Positions 37,475 through 46,389 of a DNA stretch of 59,054 nucleotides are shown here, in pieces. Source of the DNA: Parafrankia discariae (GTDB lineage: Bacteria > Actinomycetota > Actinomycetes > Frankiales > Frankiaceae); the NCBI RefSeq assembly GCF_000373365.1, contig NZ_KB891223.1, positions 1-59,054 of the forward strand. Direction: 5' to 3'. Positions within the stretch are counted from its first letter, which is position 1. The number at the start of each line of letters is the position of its first letter. The position numbers and the translations under genes were made by a program. Below the pieces are notes generated by a model. That model did not search any database. It was not told the origin of the DNA and worked only from the letters and a program-made list of their open reading frames with translations.

Positions 37475-38476
37475 TCAGCGCAGCCGGCCGCCGCGGGGGA
37501 TGTTGCGCGGGATGGGGCCCTTGGGGATCGGAAGCGCCGGGGCGCTGACGGCCTTCAGCCTGCGGTCGAGGGCGTCCACGTCGCGCTTGCGCAGCTCGCG
37601 GCGCAGCCGCATGAGCGTGCTCTGCAGCTTCGGCAGCGGGATCTCGCCCTCGCCGGTCCCGACGACGTAGTCGAGCAGCGGGGCCTCGCCGACGATCTTG
37701 CGGATGCGGCGCTTCTCCGCCACGAGCAGTTCGCGCGGGCCCCGGCCGCGACCCTCCGCGATCAGGATCACGCCCGCCCGGCAGACCACGCGGTGGACCA
37801 CGTCCTGATGTCGGTTCACCCCGACGGCGGGGGTGAGCCGCCAGTCGCCGCGCATCCGCTCGACAACCCCGGCGGCGGCGCCCGGCTTGCCCTCCATCTC
37901 GGCGTACGCGGTCTTCTGGACCCGCCGGCTGAACACGTTCAGCGCCACGACCAGCCCGAGCAGCACCGCGATCGGCAGCCACACGTACAGCGGGCCGACG
38001 AACACCCCGAGGATGACACCGACCGCGATCGGGCCGGCGAGCCCGAGCAGGCTCAGCCACAGCACCCGCGGGTCACGCTGCTTTGTGATCTTGTAGACGA
38101 GGCGGATCTGCGCGAGCCTGCCGCGCGCCCCGCCAGGGGCGTCACCGCCACCGGCGGCCGGTGGCGGTGTGGCGGCCCGCGCGTTCCGGCCGGCCCTGTC
38201 CTGCGGGTCGGACGCACCGCCCGAGCCGGCCTGGTCGGACCTTGCGGCCCGGCGGGCCTTGCCGCCGCCCTTCGGGGCTCCGCCCCTGGGGGCTCCGCCG
38301 GTCGGCCCGCCCGCCTTCGGGTCCCCCGCCTTCTGGGCACCCCCGCCCGGGCGTGACCCGGACGCTCCCGTTCCACCCGGGCGGCGGGCGGCCCCGCCAC
38401 CGGTCGTTCCGCTTCCACCCGCGGCCGCGAGCACCGGCTCCCCGCCGGCTCCGGCCGGCTTCTTCCGCAGCGCCAT
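37475..38476 (-). CDS. DUF4191 family membrane protein
   Basis: 333 residues. The first 110 are a Lys/Gly/Ala-rich, positively charged disordered region. Two transmembrane helices follow (LLGLAGPIAVGVILGVFVG and WLPIAVLLGLVVALNVF, about residues 147-185), then a cytoplasmic domain with DVVHRVVCRAGVILIAEGRG and a basic tail. Equivalent of Rv2219 between lipA and the glutamine synthetase genes; function unknown. ATG at 38476 has TAGGCT 7 bases upstream, so probably leaderless. Confidence 0.85.
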   Translation of the reverse strand: MALRKKPAGAGGEPVLAAAGGSGTTGGGAARRPGGTGASGSRPGGGAQKAGDPKAGGPTGGAPRGGAPKGGGKARRAARSDQAGSGGASDPQDRAGRNARAATPPPAAGGGDAPGGARGRLAQIRLVYKITKQRDPRVLWLSLLGLAGPIAVGVILGVFVGPLYVWLPIAVLLGLVVALNVFSRRVQKTAYAEMEGKPGAAAGVVERMRGDWRLTPAVGVNRHQDVVHRVVCRAGVILIAEGRGRGPRELLVAEKRRIRKIVGEAPLLDYVVGTGEGEIPLPKLQSTLMRLRRELRKRDVDALDRRLKAVSAPALPIPKGPIPRNIPRGGRLR

Positions 38477-38483
38477 AAACGCG

Positions 38484-38489
38484 AGCCTA
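38484..38489 (-). promoter_or_regulatory. Predicted -10 element, leaderless DUF4191 gene
   Basis: TAGGCT on the minus strand, 7 bases before the ATG at 38476. Confidence 0.55.
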
Positions 38490-38532
38490 CGGCCTCGGGC
38501 GGGGTGCCTGGCGACTGCTCCGGTAACGGAGG

Positions 38533-38814
38533 TCAGGAACGGGCGGCGGCGGCCGCCCGGGAGCGCGCCGGTGAGACTCGCGGCGCCGAGATCCGGGAGA
38601 GGGGGAAGGTGGCCCGGGCCGGCGGTGGCACGGGCGGCGGCGCGGGGGAGGGCTCGAGCGCGGACACGGAGATCTGGTCGACCCAGCGGTAGCCGGTGGT
38701 CACGTGCAGGTCGGTGGCGGCGCGCCAGGCGTTGTGGCGCGCGGTGCGCTGACCGCCATGGGGCAGGACGAGGAGAGTCAGTTCCTCGAGTGCGCTGAGA
38801 AGTGAGCGGAGCAC
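38533..38814 (-). CDS. Small hypothetical protein between lipA and DUF4191
   Basis: About 93 residues if started at the GTG at 38814, with GGGAGG about 11 bases upstream. The sequence starts with an amphipathic helix (LRSLLSALEELTLLVLPHGG), then TARHNAWRAATDLHVTTGYRWVD, and ends in a Pro/Ala-rich tail. I do not recognise a family. The non-repetitive middle part suggests a real protein, but the start is uncertain because the frame stays open to 38919. Confidence 0.45.
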   Translation of the reverse strand: MLRSLLSALEELTLLVLPHGGQRTARHNAWRAATDLHVTTGYRWVDQISVSALEPSPAPPPVPPPARATFPLSRISAPRVSPARSRAAAAARS

Positions 38815-39015
38815 GGTGTCGACGACCTCCCGACGCGGTCGTGGCGCCCGAGGCGGGAGGAGCTCCCGCCGGAACAGCACTGAGTGTGTAGGGCGCAGAT
38901 GTCGTCGCGATGTCCGCAAGGTGGCGGCGACCCCCGCGCAACGGCGAATCTCGTGACCGCCGTGTGACGCAGAGCCGAGCCTAGCCGCCTCGGGTAGTCA
39001 TCACCAGCCGAGTCA

Positions 39016-40002
39016 TCACCTGGCGTGAGAGTCGTCGGACACACTTTCGGGCAGAACGGCTTCTATGGTGGCAGTGTTGCTACGTACGGTGACGGCTTGG
39101 CGGTACAGTCGCCCGGCGCGGTACGACGATCGGACGAGCGGGCCGGACAGCACCCCGGCGAAGCCGATCGCGGTGGCGCGGCGCTCCCACTCGACGAACT
39201 CCTCGGGGCGGACCCAGCGCTCCACCGGGTGATGGCGGGGGGTCGGCCGCAGGTACTGCGTGACCGTGAGCAGGTCGCAGCCGGCCTCGTGCAGCGCGGT
39301 CATCGCCTCGGCGACCTCGTCGTCGGTCTCGCCGAGCCCGAGGATCAGGTTCGACTTGGTCACCAGGCCGGCCGCCCTGGCCTGGGTCAGGACGTCCAGC
39401 GAGCGTTCGTAGCGGAACCCCGGCCGGATCCGGCGGAAGATCCGCGGAACCGTCTCCACGTTGTGCGCGAGCACCTCCGGCTCGGCGGAGAAGACCTCAC
39501 CGAGCTGCTCGGGACGGCCGCCGAAGTCCGGGATCAGCACCTCGACCCCGGTGCCCGGCGACCCGGCGTGGATCTGCCGGACGGTCTCGGCGTACAGCCA
39601 CGCCCCGCCGTCGGGCAGGTCGTCGCGGGCGACTCCGGTGACCGTGGCGTAGCGCAGGCCCATGGTCGACACCGACTCGGCGACCCGGCGCGGCTCGTCG
39701 ACGTCCAGCGGGGTCGGGCGGCCGGTGTCGATCTGGCAGAAGTCGCAGCGCCGCGTGCAGACGTCCCCGCCGATCAGGAAGGTGGCCTCGCGGTCCTCCC
39801 AGCACTCGTAGATGTTCGGGCAGCCGGCCTCCTCGCACACCGTGTGCAGCCCGGCCCCGCGGACCAGGTTGCGCACGTCGGTGTACTCGGGGCCGGTGCG
39901 CATCCGGGTGCGGATCCACGGCGGCTTGCGCTCGATCGGTGTCTGCGCGTTGCGCGCCTCCAGCCGCAGCAGCGGCCGGCCTTCGGGAGCGACCGCGGTC
40001 AT
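39016..40002 (-). CDS. lipA: Lipoyl synthase
   Basis: 328 residues. Both iron-sulfur clusters are marked: the auxiliary cluster by [13 protein letters not shown] (CX4CX5C), and the radical-SAM cluster by CTRRCDFC (CX3CX2C). The C-terminal RSSYRAG provides the serine ligand found in the family. It inserts two sulfurs into octanoyl groups on E2 and GcvH proteins. The ATG overlaps the lipB stop (ATGA), so lipB and lipA are coupled, as in Rv2217-Rv2218. Confidence 0.98.
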   Translation of the reverse strand: MTAVAPEGRPLLRLEARNAQTPIERKPPWIRTRMRTGPEYTDVRNLVRGAGLHTVCEEAGCPNIYECWEDREATFLIGGDVCTRRCDFCQIDTGRPTPLDVDEPRRVAESVSTMGLRYATVTGVARDDLPDGGAWLYAETVRQIHAGSPGTGVEVLIPDFGGRPEQLGEVFSAEPEVLAHNVETVPRIFRRIRPGFRYERSLDVLTQARAAGLVTKSNLILGLGETDDEVAEAMTALHEAGCDLLTVTQYLRPTPRHHPVERWVRPEEFVEWERRATAIGFAGVLSGPLVRSSYRAGRLYRQAVTVRSNTATIEAVLPESVSDDSHAR

Positions 40003-40772
40003 CGGTGAGCCTTTCCGCCGGCGAGCCCCGCGCCGATCAGATCAGTGTCGGACGTTGTCGTCGGTGCGGCCGGGCCCGCGTCGCCCGCGGTTCCCGCCGT
40101 GCCCGTGCCGCCCGCGGCGTCCGCCGGTCGGCGGCGGGCCTCGACGGCCCGGCCGGTGGCCAGGTAGTCGGCGAGGGCGGTGAGCATGTGCCGTTCGACC
40201 ACCGGGCGGGCCTCGGCCACCGGCAGCGGCCGGCCCAGCTCCCGGCTCAGGCTGGTCACGCCGGCGTCGGAGATCCCGCACGGGACGATCCGGCCGAACG
40301 CGGTGAGCGCGGGGTCGCAGTTCAGCGCGAAACCGTGGTTGGTGACCTTCCAGCTCACCCGGACGCCGATGGCGGCGAGCTTGCGCAGGCCGTCGGCCGT
40401 CCACACCCCCGTGCGCCCCTCGACCCGCCGGGTCTCGAGGCCGAACTCGGCGCAGGCCGCCATCAGGCCGGCCTCCAACGCCCGTACGTAGGCGACGACG
40501 TCCAGCGGCACCGGAAGCCGCACGATCGGATAGCCGACCAGCTGCCCGGGGCCGTGCCAGGTGATGCCGCCGCCGCGGTCGACGTCGACGACCTCCGTCC
40601 CGTCGACCGGGCGGTCACCCGCCCCCGTCCGCCGGCCCGCCGTGTAGACGTCGGGGTGTTCCAGCAGGATCAGCGTGTCGGAGCCGCGTCCGTGGCGGCG
40701 GTCATCGGCCAGGGCCCGCTGCATCTCCCAGGCCTCGCGATAGGGAACGACACCCAACCGGAGGACATCCAC
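39999..40772 (-). CDS. lipB: Octanoyl-ACP:protein transferase
   Basis: 257 residues. The family motifs are [33 protein letters not shown] with the active-site region, [18 protein letters not shown] and [11 protein letters not shown] (catalytic Cys). It transfers octanoate from acyl-carrier protein to lipoyl domains. The last 40 residues are a low-complexity Ala/Gly/Thr extension beyond the usual length. The GTG start at 40772 has TACGCT exactly 6 bases upstream, so leaderless transcription is likely. Drives a lipB-lipA operon. Confidence 0.96.
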   Translation of the reverse strand: MDVLRLGVVPYREAWEMQRALADDRRHGRGSDTLILLEHPDVYTAGRRTGAGDRPVDGTEVVDVDRGGGITWHGPGQLVGYPIVRLPVPLDVVAYVRALEAGLMAACAEFGLETRRVEGRTGVWTADGLRKLAAIGVRVSWKVTNHGFALNCDPALTAFGRIVPCGISDAGVTSLSRELGRPLPVAEARPVVERHMLTALADYLATGRAVEARRRPADAAGGTGTAGTAGDAGPAAPTTTSDTDLIGAGLAGGKAHR

Positions 40773-40778
40773 GTTCCG

Positions 40779-40784
40779 AGCGTA
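40779..40784 (-). promoter_or_regulatory. Predicted -10 element, leaderless lipB
   Basis: TACGCT on the minus strand, 6 bases before the GTG at 40772. Confidence 0.6.
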
Positions 40785-40855
40785 CGCCCGCGGGCCGGGG
40801 CGGCAGGGCCACTCGGGGACCCGCCGGGAGCTTCCGGGGCCCGGACCGGCCGAGT

Positions 40856-41605
40856 CTACGGCGCCTGGTCCGCCGCGGCCCGTCGATCGGGCAGGAGCCT
40901 GGTCGGGACCCGGGTCTCGACGGCCGTCCCGGCCGGACCCGGCTCGACCCGCCAGGCGTGGGCGTCCGGCCGGTCGGCCACCGCCTCGACGAGTTCGGTG
41001 CCGCGGAAGTGCAGGCCGGCGCCGTCGTCGGTGGCCCACCCGGCGGGCAGCGTCCCCGCGGCGACGAGACGCTGGTAAAGCGGGCGGCGCGCGGCCTCGG
41101 AGTCGTAGTGCGGGGTGTTGCTGTGCGGCAGCAGGCCCAGCCCGTTCGTCACCGGGCGCAGGTCGGGGCCGAACGAGTCGGTGGTGCCGCCGGTGTGCCA
41201 GCACAGCGAGCCGGCCGACACCCCAGCCAGGACGACCCCGGCCTCCCAGGCCTCGCGCATGATCCGGTCCAGGCCGTGCGCCCGCCACACGGCCAGCAGA
41301 TTGGCCACGCTGCCACCGCCGACCCAGACGACGTCCTGCGCGAGCAGGTGCGCCCGGACGTCGGCGACGTTGGGCATGGGAAACAGCGCGAGGTGGGAGA
41401 CCACGACGTCCGGCCGGTCCCGGCTCAGCGCCGCGTACCCCCGGGCGTAGGCGGCCTGGTCGTCGCCCAGGGCGGTCTGCAGCAGACACAGCCTGGGACG
41501 TCCGGCGGGGGCGGCGAGCTCGATCGCGTGATCCAGCAGTGGTCCGACCCGGGCGCCCCACCGCCCGTCGGGCCGGAAGCCGCCGCTCGTCGCGAGGATC
41601 TGCAC
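40856..41605 (-). CDS. Peptidase E (S51 family)
   Basis: 249 residues with a flavodoxin-like start ([15 protein letters not shown]), a [16 protein letters not shown] segment, the nucleophile elbow GVSAGSLCW and the His in [13 protein letters not shown], which fits dipeptidase E/cyanophycinase-type serine peptidases. The fold cleaves Asp-X dipeptides or cyanophycin-related peptides; the true substrate is not decided by the sequence. The GTG start at 41605 follows CAGGAG. It lies between lipB and the pseudokinase gene and is divergent from the latter. Confidence 0.85.
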   Translation of the reverse strand: MQILATSGGFRPDGRWGARVGPLLDHAIELAAPAGRPRLCLLQTALGDDQAAYARGYAALSRDRPDVVVSHLALFPMPNVADVRAHLLAQDVVWVGGGSVANLLAVWRAHGLDRIMREAWEAGVVLAGVSAGSLCWHTGGTTDSFGPDLRPVTNGLGLLPHSNTPHYDSEAARRPLYQRLVAAGTLPAGWATDDGAGLHFRGTELVEAVADRPDAHAWRVEPGPAGTAVETRVPTRLLPDRRAAADQAP

Positions 41606-41690
41606 AGATGACTCCTGGTTGACCGGCCCCGGGACGTCCCCGGGGCGCCCGTCCGCGCCCGGCGGCGCGCCGCCGCCGTTCGGGAGGAAG

Positions 41691-41699
41691 TTATCCACA
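41691..41699 (+). promoter_or_regulatory. Perfect DnaA box
   Basis: TTATCCACA matches the strict DnaA-box consensus. It is single, 52 bases before the pseudokinase start and divergent from peptidase E, so a replication origin is unlikely. DnaA-linked transcription control or chance are the options. Confidence 0.55.
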
Positions 41700-41737
41700 G
41701 CGAGGGAAAGAGTCCTGCAGAGGTGGTCGGATCCGCC

Positions 41738-41743
41738 TAGCGT
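41738..41743 (+). promoter_or_regulatory. Predicted -10 element for pseudokinase gene
   Basis: TAGCGT followed by 8 bases and the GTG at 41752. Spacing is one longer than in the other candidates. Confidence 0.4.
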
Positions 41744-41751
41744 CGACGTTC

Positions 41752-43620
41752 GTGACCTTCACCGACGATTCCGGCGATCGGCTGGGGCGGCACGGCGGCG
41801 AGCCCGTCGTACCGGGAATCCTCCTGCACGGCCGCCGCTACGACGCCGGCGCCGGCGAGGTCTGGGCCGGCCAGGTCGAGCGGCTCGGCGTGAGCGTTAC
41901 CGTCCGCTACGTCCGGTTACCGGCCGACTCGCTGCTGCGGGCCGAGGCCCTCGACGAGGCCCGGTCGCTGCTCGGCGTCCGCCACCCGCACCTGGCCTCC
42001 GTGGTGGATGTGATCCGCACCCCCGACGGCCTGGCCGTCGTCACCGAACCGGTCCACGAGGCGGTCAGCCTGTCCCGGCTGCTCGGCGCGCGGGGCCGGC
42101 TCGACCCGGGCGAGGTCGTCACCATCGGCCTGCCCGCGGCGCAGGCGCTGGCCGAGGTGCACGCGGCCGGTCTGCACCACGGCGGCCTGACCGCCCTGGA
42201 CATCCTCCTCGAGCCGAACGGCCGGCCGGTTCTCACCGGAGCCGGCGTCGCGGCCCTCACCGACCCGGGCGTGTCCACCGCGGAGGACGTGCACGACCTC
42301 GCCGACCTCCTGCTCGGCGCGATGCGCCAGGCCACGGGGCCCGACGCCGCCGCGGTCGCCGTGGCCGTCGCGATGGCCCTGGTGGACGATCCGCGCCGCC
42401 GGCCCTCGGCCGCCGAGCTCGCGGCCGGGCTGGCCCGCAGCGCCACGCCGCTGCCGGTCCGGATGACGGGTGTGGCACCCGGGGCGGCCGGCGTCATCGA
42501 GATCGACCCTGAGTCCGGCCGGCCCGTCGGTGGCGCCGACGCCACCCCGGTCGACCAGCACGACCTGCTGGATCCCGTGGAGAGCATGGGGGGCGACGGC
42601 GCCCGTGACGGCGTCGGTGACGGTGTCGGCGGCTCCGGTGCCGGCGGAGACAGGACGGACCCGTGGTCGGCCGCCGAGGAGGAGGCCTGGCCCGGCGACC
42701 CGGCCCCGGGCGGCCCGGCCGCGGACGACCCGGGCTCCGCGGGCGATCCGCCGGAATCCGCGTGGCCCGCCGGCGGGGATGATCCGTACGGTCTGTACCG
42801 CGCGGCCGGCCAGGTGGGCCCGGCCGAGGACGACGAGCCACCGTCGCCCGCCGGGCCACCGCGCGACGGGCGGACGGCACCGGTCGAACCGGCGGACCTG
42901 GTGGGCTCGCTGCGTCCGCCGGGCCAGGACCGGGCCGGCACCCGCCGCCGCGCCGGCCGGGCCGCGGCGCCCGCCCGCCCCCGCGGCGCCTCCCGATCCT
43001 CGGCGCCGGGCGCGGCCAGGGCGCGCCGGGCCGCGGGGGAGCGGGCCGGCAGCCGGCGGCGGCACCCGGTGTTGTTCCCGGTGCTCGCAGGCGTCGGGTT
43101 GGTGATCGTCGCCGTCGCCGCGCTCCTGCTGGCCCGTGACTCCGGGTCCGACGGCACCGGTCAGCCCGCGCCCGCCGGAAGCGGTGCCGGCACGAACCCG
43201 ACCGCGACCCCCGTCAGCGGCCAGACTCCGGAGCAGGCGTGGCGGGCCGTGCTCGACGAGCTCAACGACGCCCGCAGCCGGGCCTTCGAGCGGGCGGACG
43301 CCGCTGCCCTCACCCTCGCGGACGCGTCGGGCAGCGCCGTCCTGAAAGCCGACCAGGACTCGATCGGGGCGATGGCCGGTCGGGGCGCGCACTCGACACC
43401 GGTGCGGATCCAGATCGTCGAGCTCACGGTTCGTGAGGAGAACGCCGACCGGGTCGTCCTGCGGGTCACCGAGACGCTGGCCGGCTATGACTTCGTCGAC
43501 AGCGTGGGCACCGTGCTGGACAGCCAGCCGGCCGGCCCGCCGGAGACCAAGGACCTCACCCTGACGCGGACCGAGGCGGGCTGGCGGCTGGCCGGGAGCG
43601 TACGGATCACCCCTGGCTGA
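41752..43620 (+). CDS. Membrane-anchored protein with degenerate kinase domain
   Basis: 622 residues. The N-terminal 240 residues look like a Ser/Thr kinase fold (HPHLASVVDVI, ALAEVHAAGLHHGGLTALDILLE), but the catalytic loop reads HHGGLT in place of HRD, DFG reads TGAG, and no VAxK lysine can be identified, so it is probably a pseudokinase. A Pro/Ala/Gly-rich linker (250-435) leads to one transmembrane helix (about 438-462) and an outer domain of about 160 residues. The layout resembles actinobacterial receptor-like kinases that sense peptidoglycan state. The outer domain is unfamiliar. A single DnaA box and a -10-like hexamer precede it. Confidence 0.8.
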   Translation: MTFTDDSGDRLGRHGGEPVVPGILLHGRRYDAGAGEVWAGQVERLGVSVTVRYVRLPADSLLRAEALDEARSLLGVRHPHLASVVDVIRTPDGLAVVTEPVHEAVSLSRLLGARGRLDPGEVVTIGLPAAQALAEVHAAGLHHGGLTALDILLEPNGRPVLTGAGVAALTDPGVSTAEDVHDLADLLLGAMRQATGPDAAAVAVAVAMALVDDPRRRPSAAELAAGLARSATPLPVRMTGVAPGAAGVIEIDPESGRPVGGADATPVDQHDLLDPVESMGGDGARDGVGDGVGGSGAGGDRTDPWSAAEEEAWPGDPAPGGPAADDPGSAGDPPESAWPAGGDDPYGLYRAAGQVGPAEDDEPPSPAGPPRDGRTAPVEPADLVGSLRPPGQDRAGTRRRAGRAAAPARPRGASRSSAPGAARARRAAGERAGSRRRHPVLFPVLAGVGLVIVAVAALLLARDSGSDGTGQPAPAGSGAGTNPTATPVSGQTPEQAWRAVLDELNDARSRAFERADAAALTLADASGSAVLKADQDSIGAMAGRGAHSTPVRIQIVELTVREENADRVVLRVTETLAGYDFVDSVGTVLDSQPAGPPETKDLTLTRTEAGWRLAGSVRITPG

Positions 43621-43658
43621 GCGTTTCTGATGGGGGTGGGGCTGGGCGCCCGCCGAGC

Positions 43659-44570
43659 TCAGGCGCCGCGGTGGACGGCGTCGGCCAGGGCGGCGGCGAG
43701 GTCGGAATGGCGGAACTGGAAGCCGGCGCCGACCAGCGCGGCCGGTGCGAGTCGCTGGGAGGCGAGGGGCCCCTCGTCGGCGAACTCGCCCAGGGCCAGG
43801 CGCAGCGCGAACCGCGGCACCGGGGCGAAAGCCGGGCGCCGCAGGGCCCGGGCCAGCGCCGCGGTGAACTCCGCGTTCGTCACCGGGGTGGGCGCCACCA
43901 GGTTCACCGGCCCGCGGACTCCGTCGGCCTCGAGGAGGAAGCGCAGCGCGTCGACGGTGTCGGCCAGGCTGATCCAACTCAGCCACTGGCGCCCCGAGCC
44001 CAGCCGGCCGCCGGCGCCGATCCGGAAGATCGGCAGCAGCCGGCGCAGCGTCCCGCCACGCCCGGAGAGGACGATGCCGGTGCGCACCTGGACCACCCGG
44101 ACGCCGGACTCCTGCGCCGCCGTGGTCGCGTTCTCCCAGTCACGGGCGAGGTCGGCGAGGAAACCGGTGCCGGGCCGGGCCGTCTCGTCCAGCGCCGGTC
44201 CGGCCGGGCTGGCGTTCGTGCCGTACCAGCCGATGGCGCTGCCGGAGAGCAGGACCCGCGGGCCCGGGTCGAGGCCGGCCAGGGCCTCGGCGAGCAACCG
44301 GGTGCCGTCGATGCGGCTGGTCCGGAGGGTCTGTTTGTAGCCGGTGGTCCACCGGTGGTCGCCGATGCCGGCGCCGGCCAGGTTCACGACGCCGTCCACG
44401 CCGGCCAGGGCGGCGGCGTCCAACGTGCCGGCGGCCGGGTCCCAGCGGACCTCGGACGGGTCCCGCGGCGGGCGCCGGACGAGGGTGAGGACTTCGTGGC
44501 CGTCCCCGCGCAGCGCGGGCAGCAACGCGGAACCGATCAGCCCGGACGAGCCGGTGACGGCGACCTTCAT
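43659..44570 (-). CDS. TIGR01777-family NAD(P)-binding epimerase-like protein
   Basis: 303 residues, atypical SDR. It starts VAVTGSSGLIGSALLPALRGDGHEV and has the typical VVNLAGAGIGDHRWT, RTSRIDGTRLL, SGSAIGWYG, TGIVLSGRGG and LASQRLAPAALVGAGFQF segments. The family is annotated as nucleoside-diphosphate sugar epimerase but its substrate is unknown. It corresponds to Rv2216, which is adjacent to dlaT and lipB. Start ATG at 44570, with only a weak ribosome-binding site. A pair of large hairpins separates it from the E2 gene upstream. Confidence 0.9.
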   Translation of the reverse strand: MKVAVTGSSGLIGSALLPALRGDGHEVLTLVRRPPRDPSEVRWDPAAGTLDAAALAGVDGVVNLAGAGIGDHRWTTGYKQTLRTSRIDGTRLLAEALAGLDPGPRVLLSGSAIGWYGTNASPAGPALDETARPGTGFLADLARDWENATTAAQESGVRVVQVRTGIVLSGRGGTLRRLLPIFRIGAGGRLGSGRQWLSWISLADTVDALRFLLEADGVRGPVNLVAPTPVTNAEFTAALARALRRPAFAPVPRFALRLALGEFADEGPLASQRLAPAALVGAGFQFRHSDLAAALADAVHRGA

Positions 44571-44717
44571 CTGCCCGGGACCCCCATCCGACCATCCTCG
44601 ACCTGGAGCCCGCGGCACGGGAACCCCGGGCCCGGACGTCACCCTAACGGGCCGCGGCCACCTGCGCCGCGGGACCGCGCCGGCCAGCCGCGGCCCGCGC
44701 CGACCCGTGCGTCGGTG

Positions 44718-44790
44718 CGTCGGTGCGTCCGTACGGACGCACCGACGACAGCGGCGGTCGGGTGGGTCCGCGAACCCACCCGACCGCCGC
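44718..44790. terminator. Tandem strong hairpins after the E2 gene
   Basis: First a 17-bp stem with 6-base loop (44751-44767 with 44774-44790), then a perfect 30-bp palindrome (44718-44747) with arms of 15. Both lie downstream of the E2 stop at 44820 and upstream of the epimerase gene, so they should end lpd-E2 transcription. Confidence 0.75.
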
Positions 44791-44819
44791 CCGTCGACTC
44801 CCGAACGCCGAGCTTCCGG

Positions 44820-46289
44820 CTACAGCCCGAGCTCGGCCTCGAAGGCGCCTTCCTCGAGACGGCTGGCGATCGCGGTCAGGAACCGGGCCGCGTCGGCGCC
44901 GTCCACGATCCGGTGGTCGTAGGTGAGGGCCAGATAGACCTTCGACCGGATGGCGATCACCTCGCCGAGCTCGGGGTCGGTGACGACGGCCGGGCGCTTC
45001 ACGACCGAACCGGTGCCCAGGATCGCCACCTGCGGCTGGTTGATGATCGGCGTGTCGAACAGCGCGCCGCGGCTGCCGGTGTTGGTCAGCGTGAAGGTGC
45101 CGCCGCCCAGGTCGTCCGGGGACACCTGGTTGGCGCGGGTCCGCGCGGCCAGCTCGTCGATCTTGCGGGCCATCCCGCTGAGGTTCAGGTCGCTGGCGTT
45201 GTGGATGACCGGGACGACCAGGCCACGGTCGGTGTCGACGGCGATGCCGAGGTTCTCCGAGTCGTGGTAGGTGACCGTGCCCGCCTCCAGGTCGATGCTG
45301 GAGTTGATCCCCGGGTGCTCGCGCAGCGCCTCGCACGCGGCCACCGCGAAGAACGGCAGGAACGACAGCTTCACACCCTCGCGGGCCTGGAAGTTCGCCT
45401 TGGCCCGCTCACGCAGCTTCGCGATCCGCGTGACGTCGGCCTCCACGACGGTGGTGAGCTGCGCGCTGACCTGCAGCGACTCGACCATCCGACGGGCGAC
45501 CAGCGAGCGCAGCCGGGTCAGCTTCTCGGTGCGGCCACGGGGCACGGCGGGCGCGGCGGAGGCGGCGGCGGGCGCCGGCCGGGCGGCCGGAGCGGCCGCG
45601 GGGGCCTGCGCCGCGGCGGGAGCGGCCGGCGCGGCCGGAGCCGCGGGAGCGCTGGGAGCCGCGGCCGGAGCGGCCGGAGCGGCGCCGCGGGACTTCGCCG
45701 CGTCCTGGATGTCCTGCTTGGTGATGCGGCCACCGGGGCCGCTGCCGGTGACCGCGCCGAGGTCGACGCCGAGCTCCGCGGCCATCTTGCGGACCAGCGG
45801 CGTCACGTACCGGCCGAGACCGTCGGCGGTGGCGTCCGGGACGGTGGCCGGGGCCTGCGCGGGCACCGGCGTGGCGGGAGCCGGCGGCGGAGGCGGTGCC
45901 GCGGCGGGTGTGGCCGCCGGGGCGGGGGCGGGCGGTGCCGGGGGAGCCGGCGGCGGGGGCGGCGCGGCGGCGGCGGGTGCCGGCGCGGGCGGTGGCTCCG
46001 GGGCGGCGGCGGGGGCCTCGGCGGGCGCGGCCGCCGAGGCGGCGCCCGCGGCGCCGTCCTCGATGACAGCCAGCTCGACGCCGACCTCGACGGTCTCGTC
46101 CTCGTTGACCTTGATCGAGCCGAGCACACCGGATGCCGGGGCGGGGATCTCGGTGTCGACCTTGTCGGTGCTGACCTCGAGGAGCGGCTCGTCGGCCTCG
46201 ACCCGCTCGCCTTCCTTCTTCAGCCAGCGGGTGACCGTCCCCTCGGAGACGCTCTCCCCGAGGCGGGGCATCGTGACGGATACTGACAT
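44820..46289 (-). CDS. sucB: Dihydrolipoamide acyltransferase E2 (2-oxoglutarate dehydrogenase or related)
   Basis: 489 residues. One lipoyl domain (about 1-80; Lys43 in VSTDKVDTE). A long Ala/Pro linker. A peripheral subunit-binding domain ([21 protein letters not shown]). A second Ala-rich linker. The C-terminal catalytic domain ends with the [12 protein letters not shown] motif. Lipoylated by LipB/LipA, whose genes lie in the same locus. E2 type (2-oxoglutarate, pyruvate or branched chain) cannot be settled from sequence; the M. tuberculosis equivalent DlaT (Rv2215) serves pyruvate dehydrogenase and peroxynitrite reductase. lpd lies directly upstream on the same strand. Confidence 0.94.
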   Translation of the reverse strand: MSVSVTMPRLGESVSEGTVTRWLKKEGERVEADEPLLEVSTDKVDTEIPAPASGVLGSIKVNEDETVEVGVELAVIEDGAAGAASAAAPAEAPAAAPEPPPAPAPAAAAPPPPPAPPAPPAPAPAATPAAAPPPPPAPATPVPAQAPATVPDATADGLGRYVTPLVRKMAAELGVDLGAVTGSGPGGRITKQDIQDAAKSRGAAPAAPAAAPSAPAAPAAPAAPAAAQAPAAAPAARPAPAAASAAPAVPRGRTEKLTRLRSLVARRMVESLQVSAQLTTVVEADVTRIAKLRERAKANFQAREGVKLSFLPFFAVAACEALREHPGINSSIDLEAGTVTYHDSENLGIAVDTDRGLVVPVIHNASDLNLSGMARKIDELAARTRANQVSPDDLGGGTFTLTNTGSRGALFDTPIINQPQVAILGTGSVVKRPAVVTDPELGEVIAIRSKVYLALTYDHRIVDGADAARFLTAIASRLEEGAFEAELGL

Positions 46290-46389
46290 GCTGACAACGA
46301 CTCCTTCGTCGCGCCCGGCGCCCTCCCCACCGCGCCCGGTCGGGCCGGGCGGGGCGGACGCGGGCACCGCGGGCTAGCTGTGGACGTGC

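Noticed and set aside
41691-41699. Replication origin, from the perfect DnaA box
   Set aside because: Only one box; no dnaA/dnaN neighbourhood and no AT-rich unwinding region.
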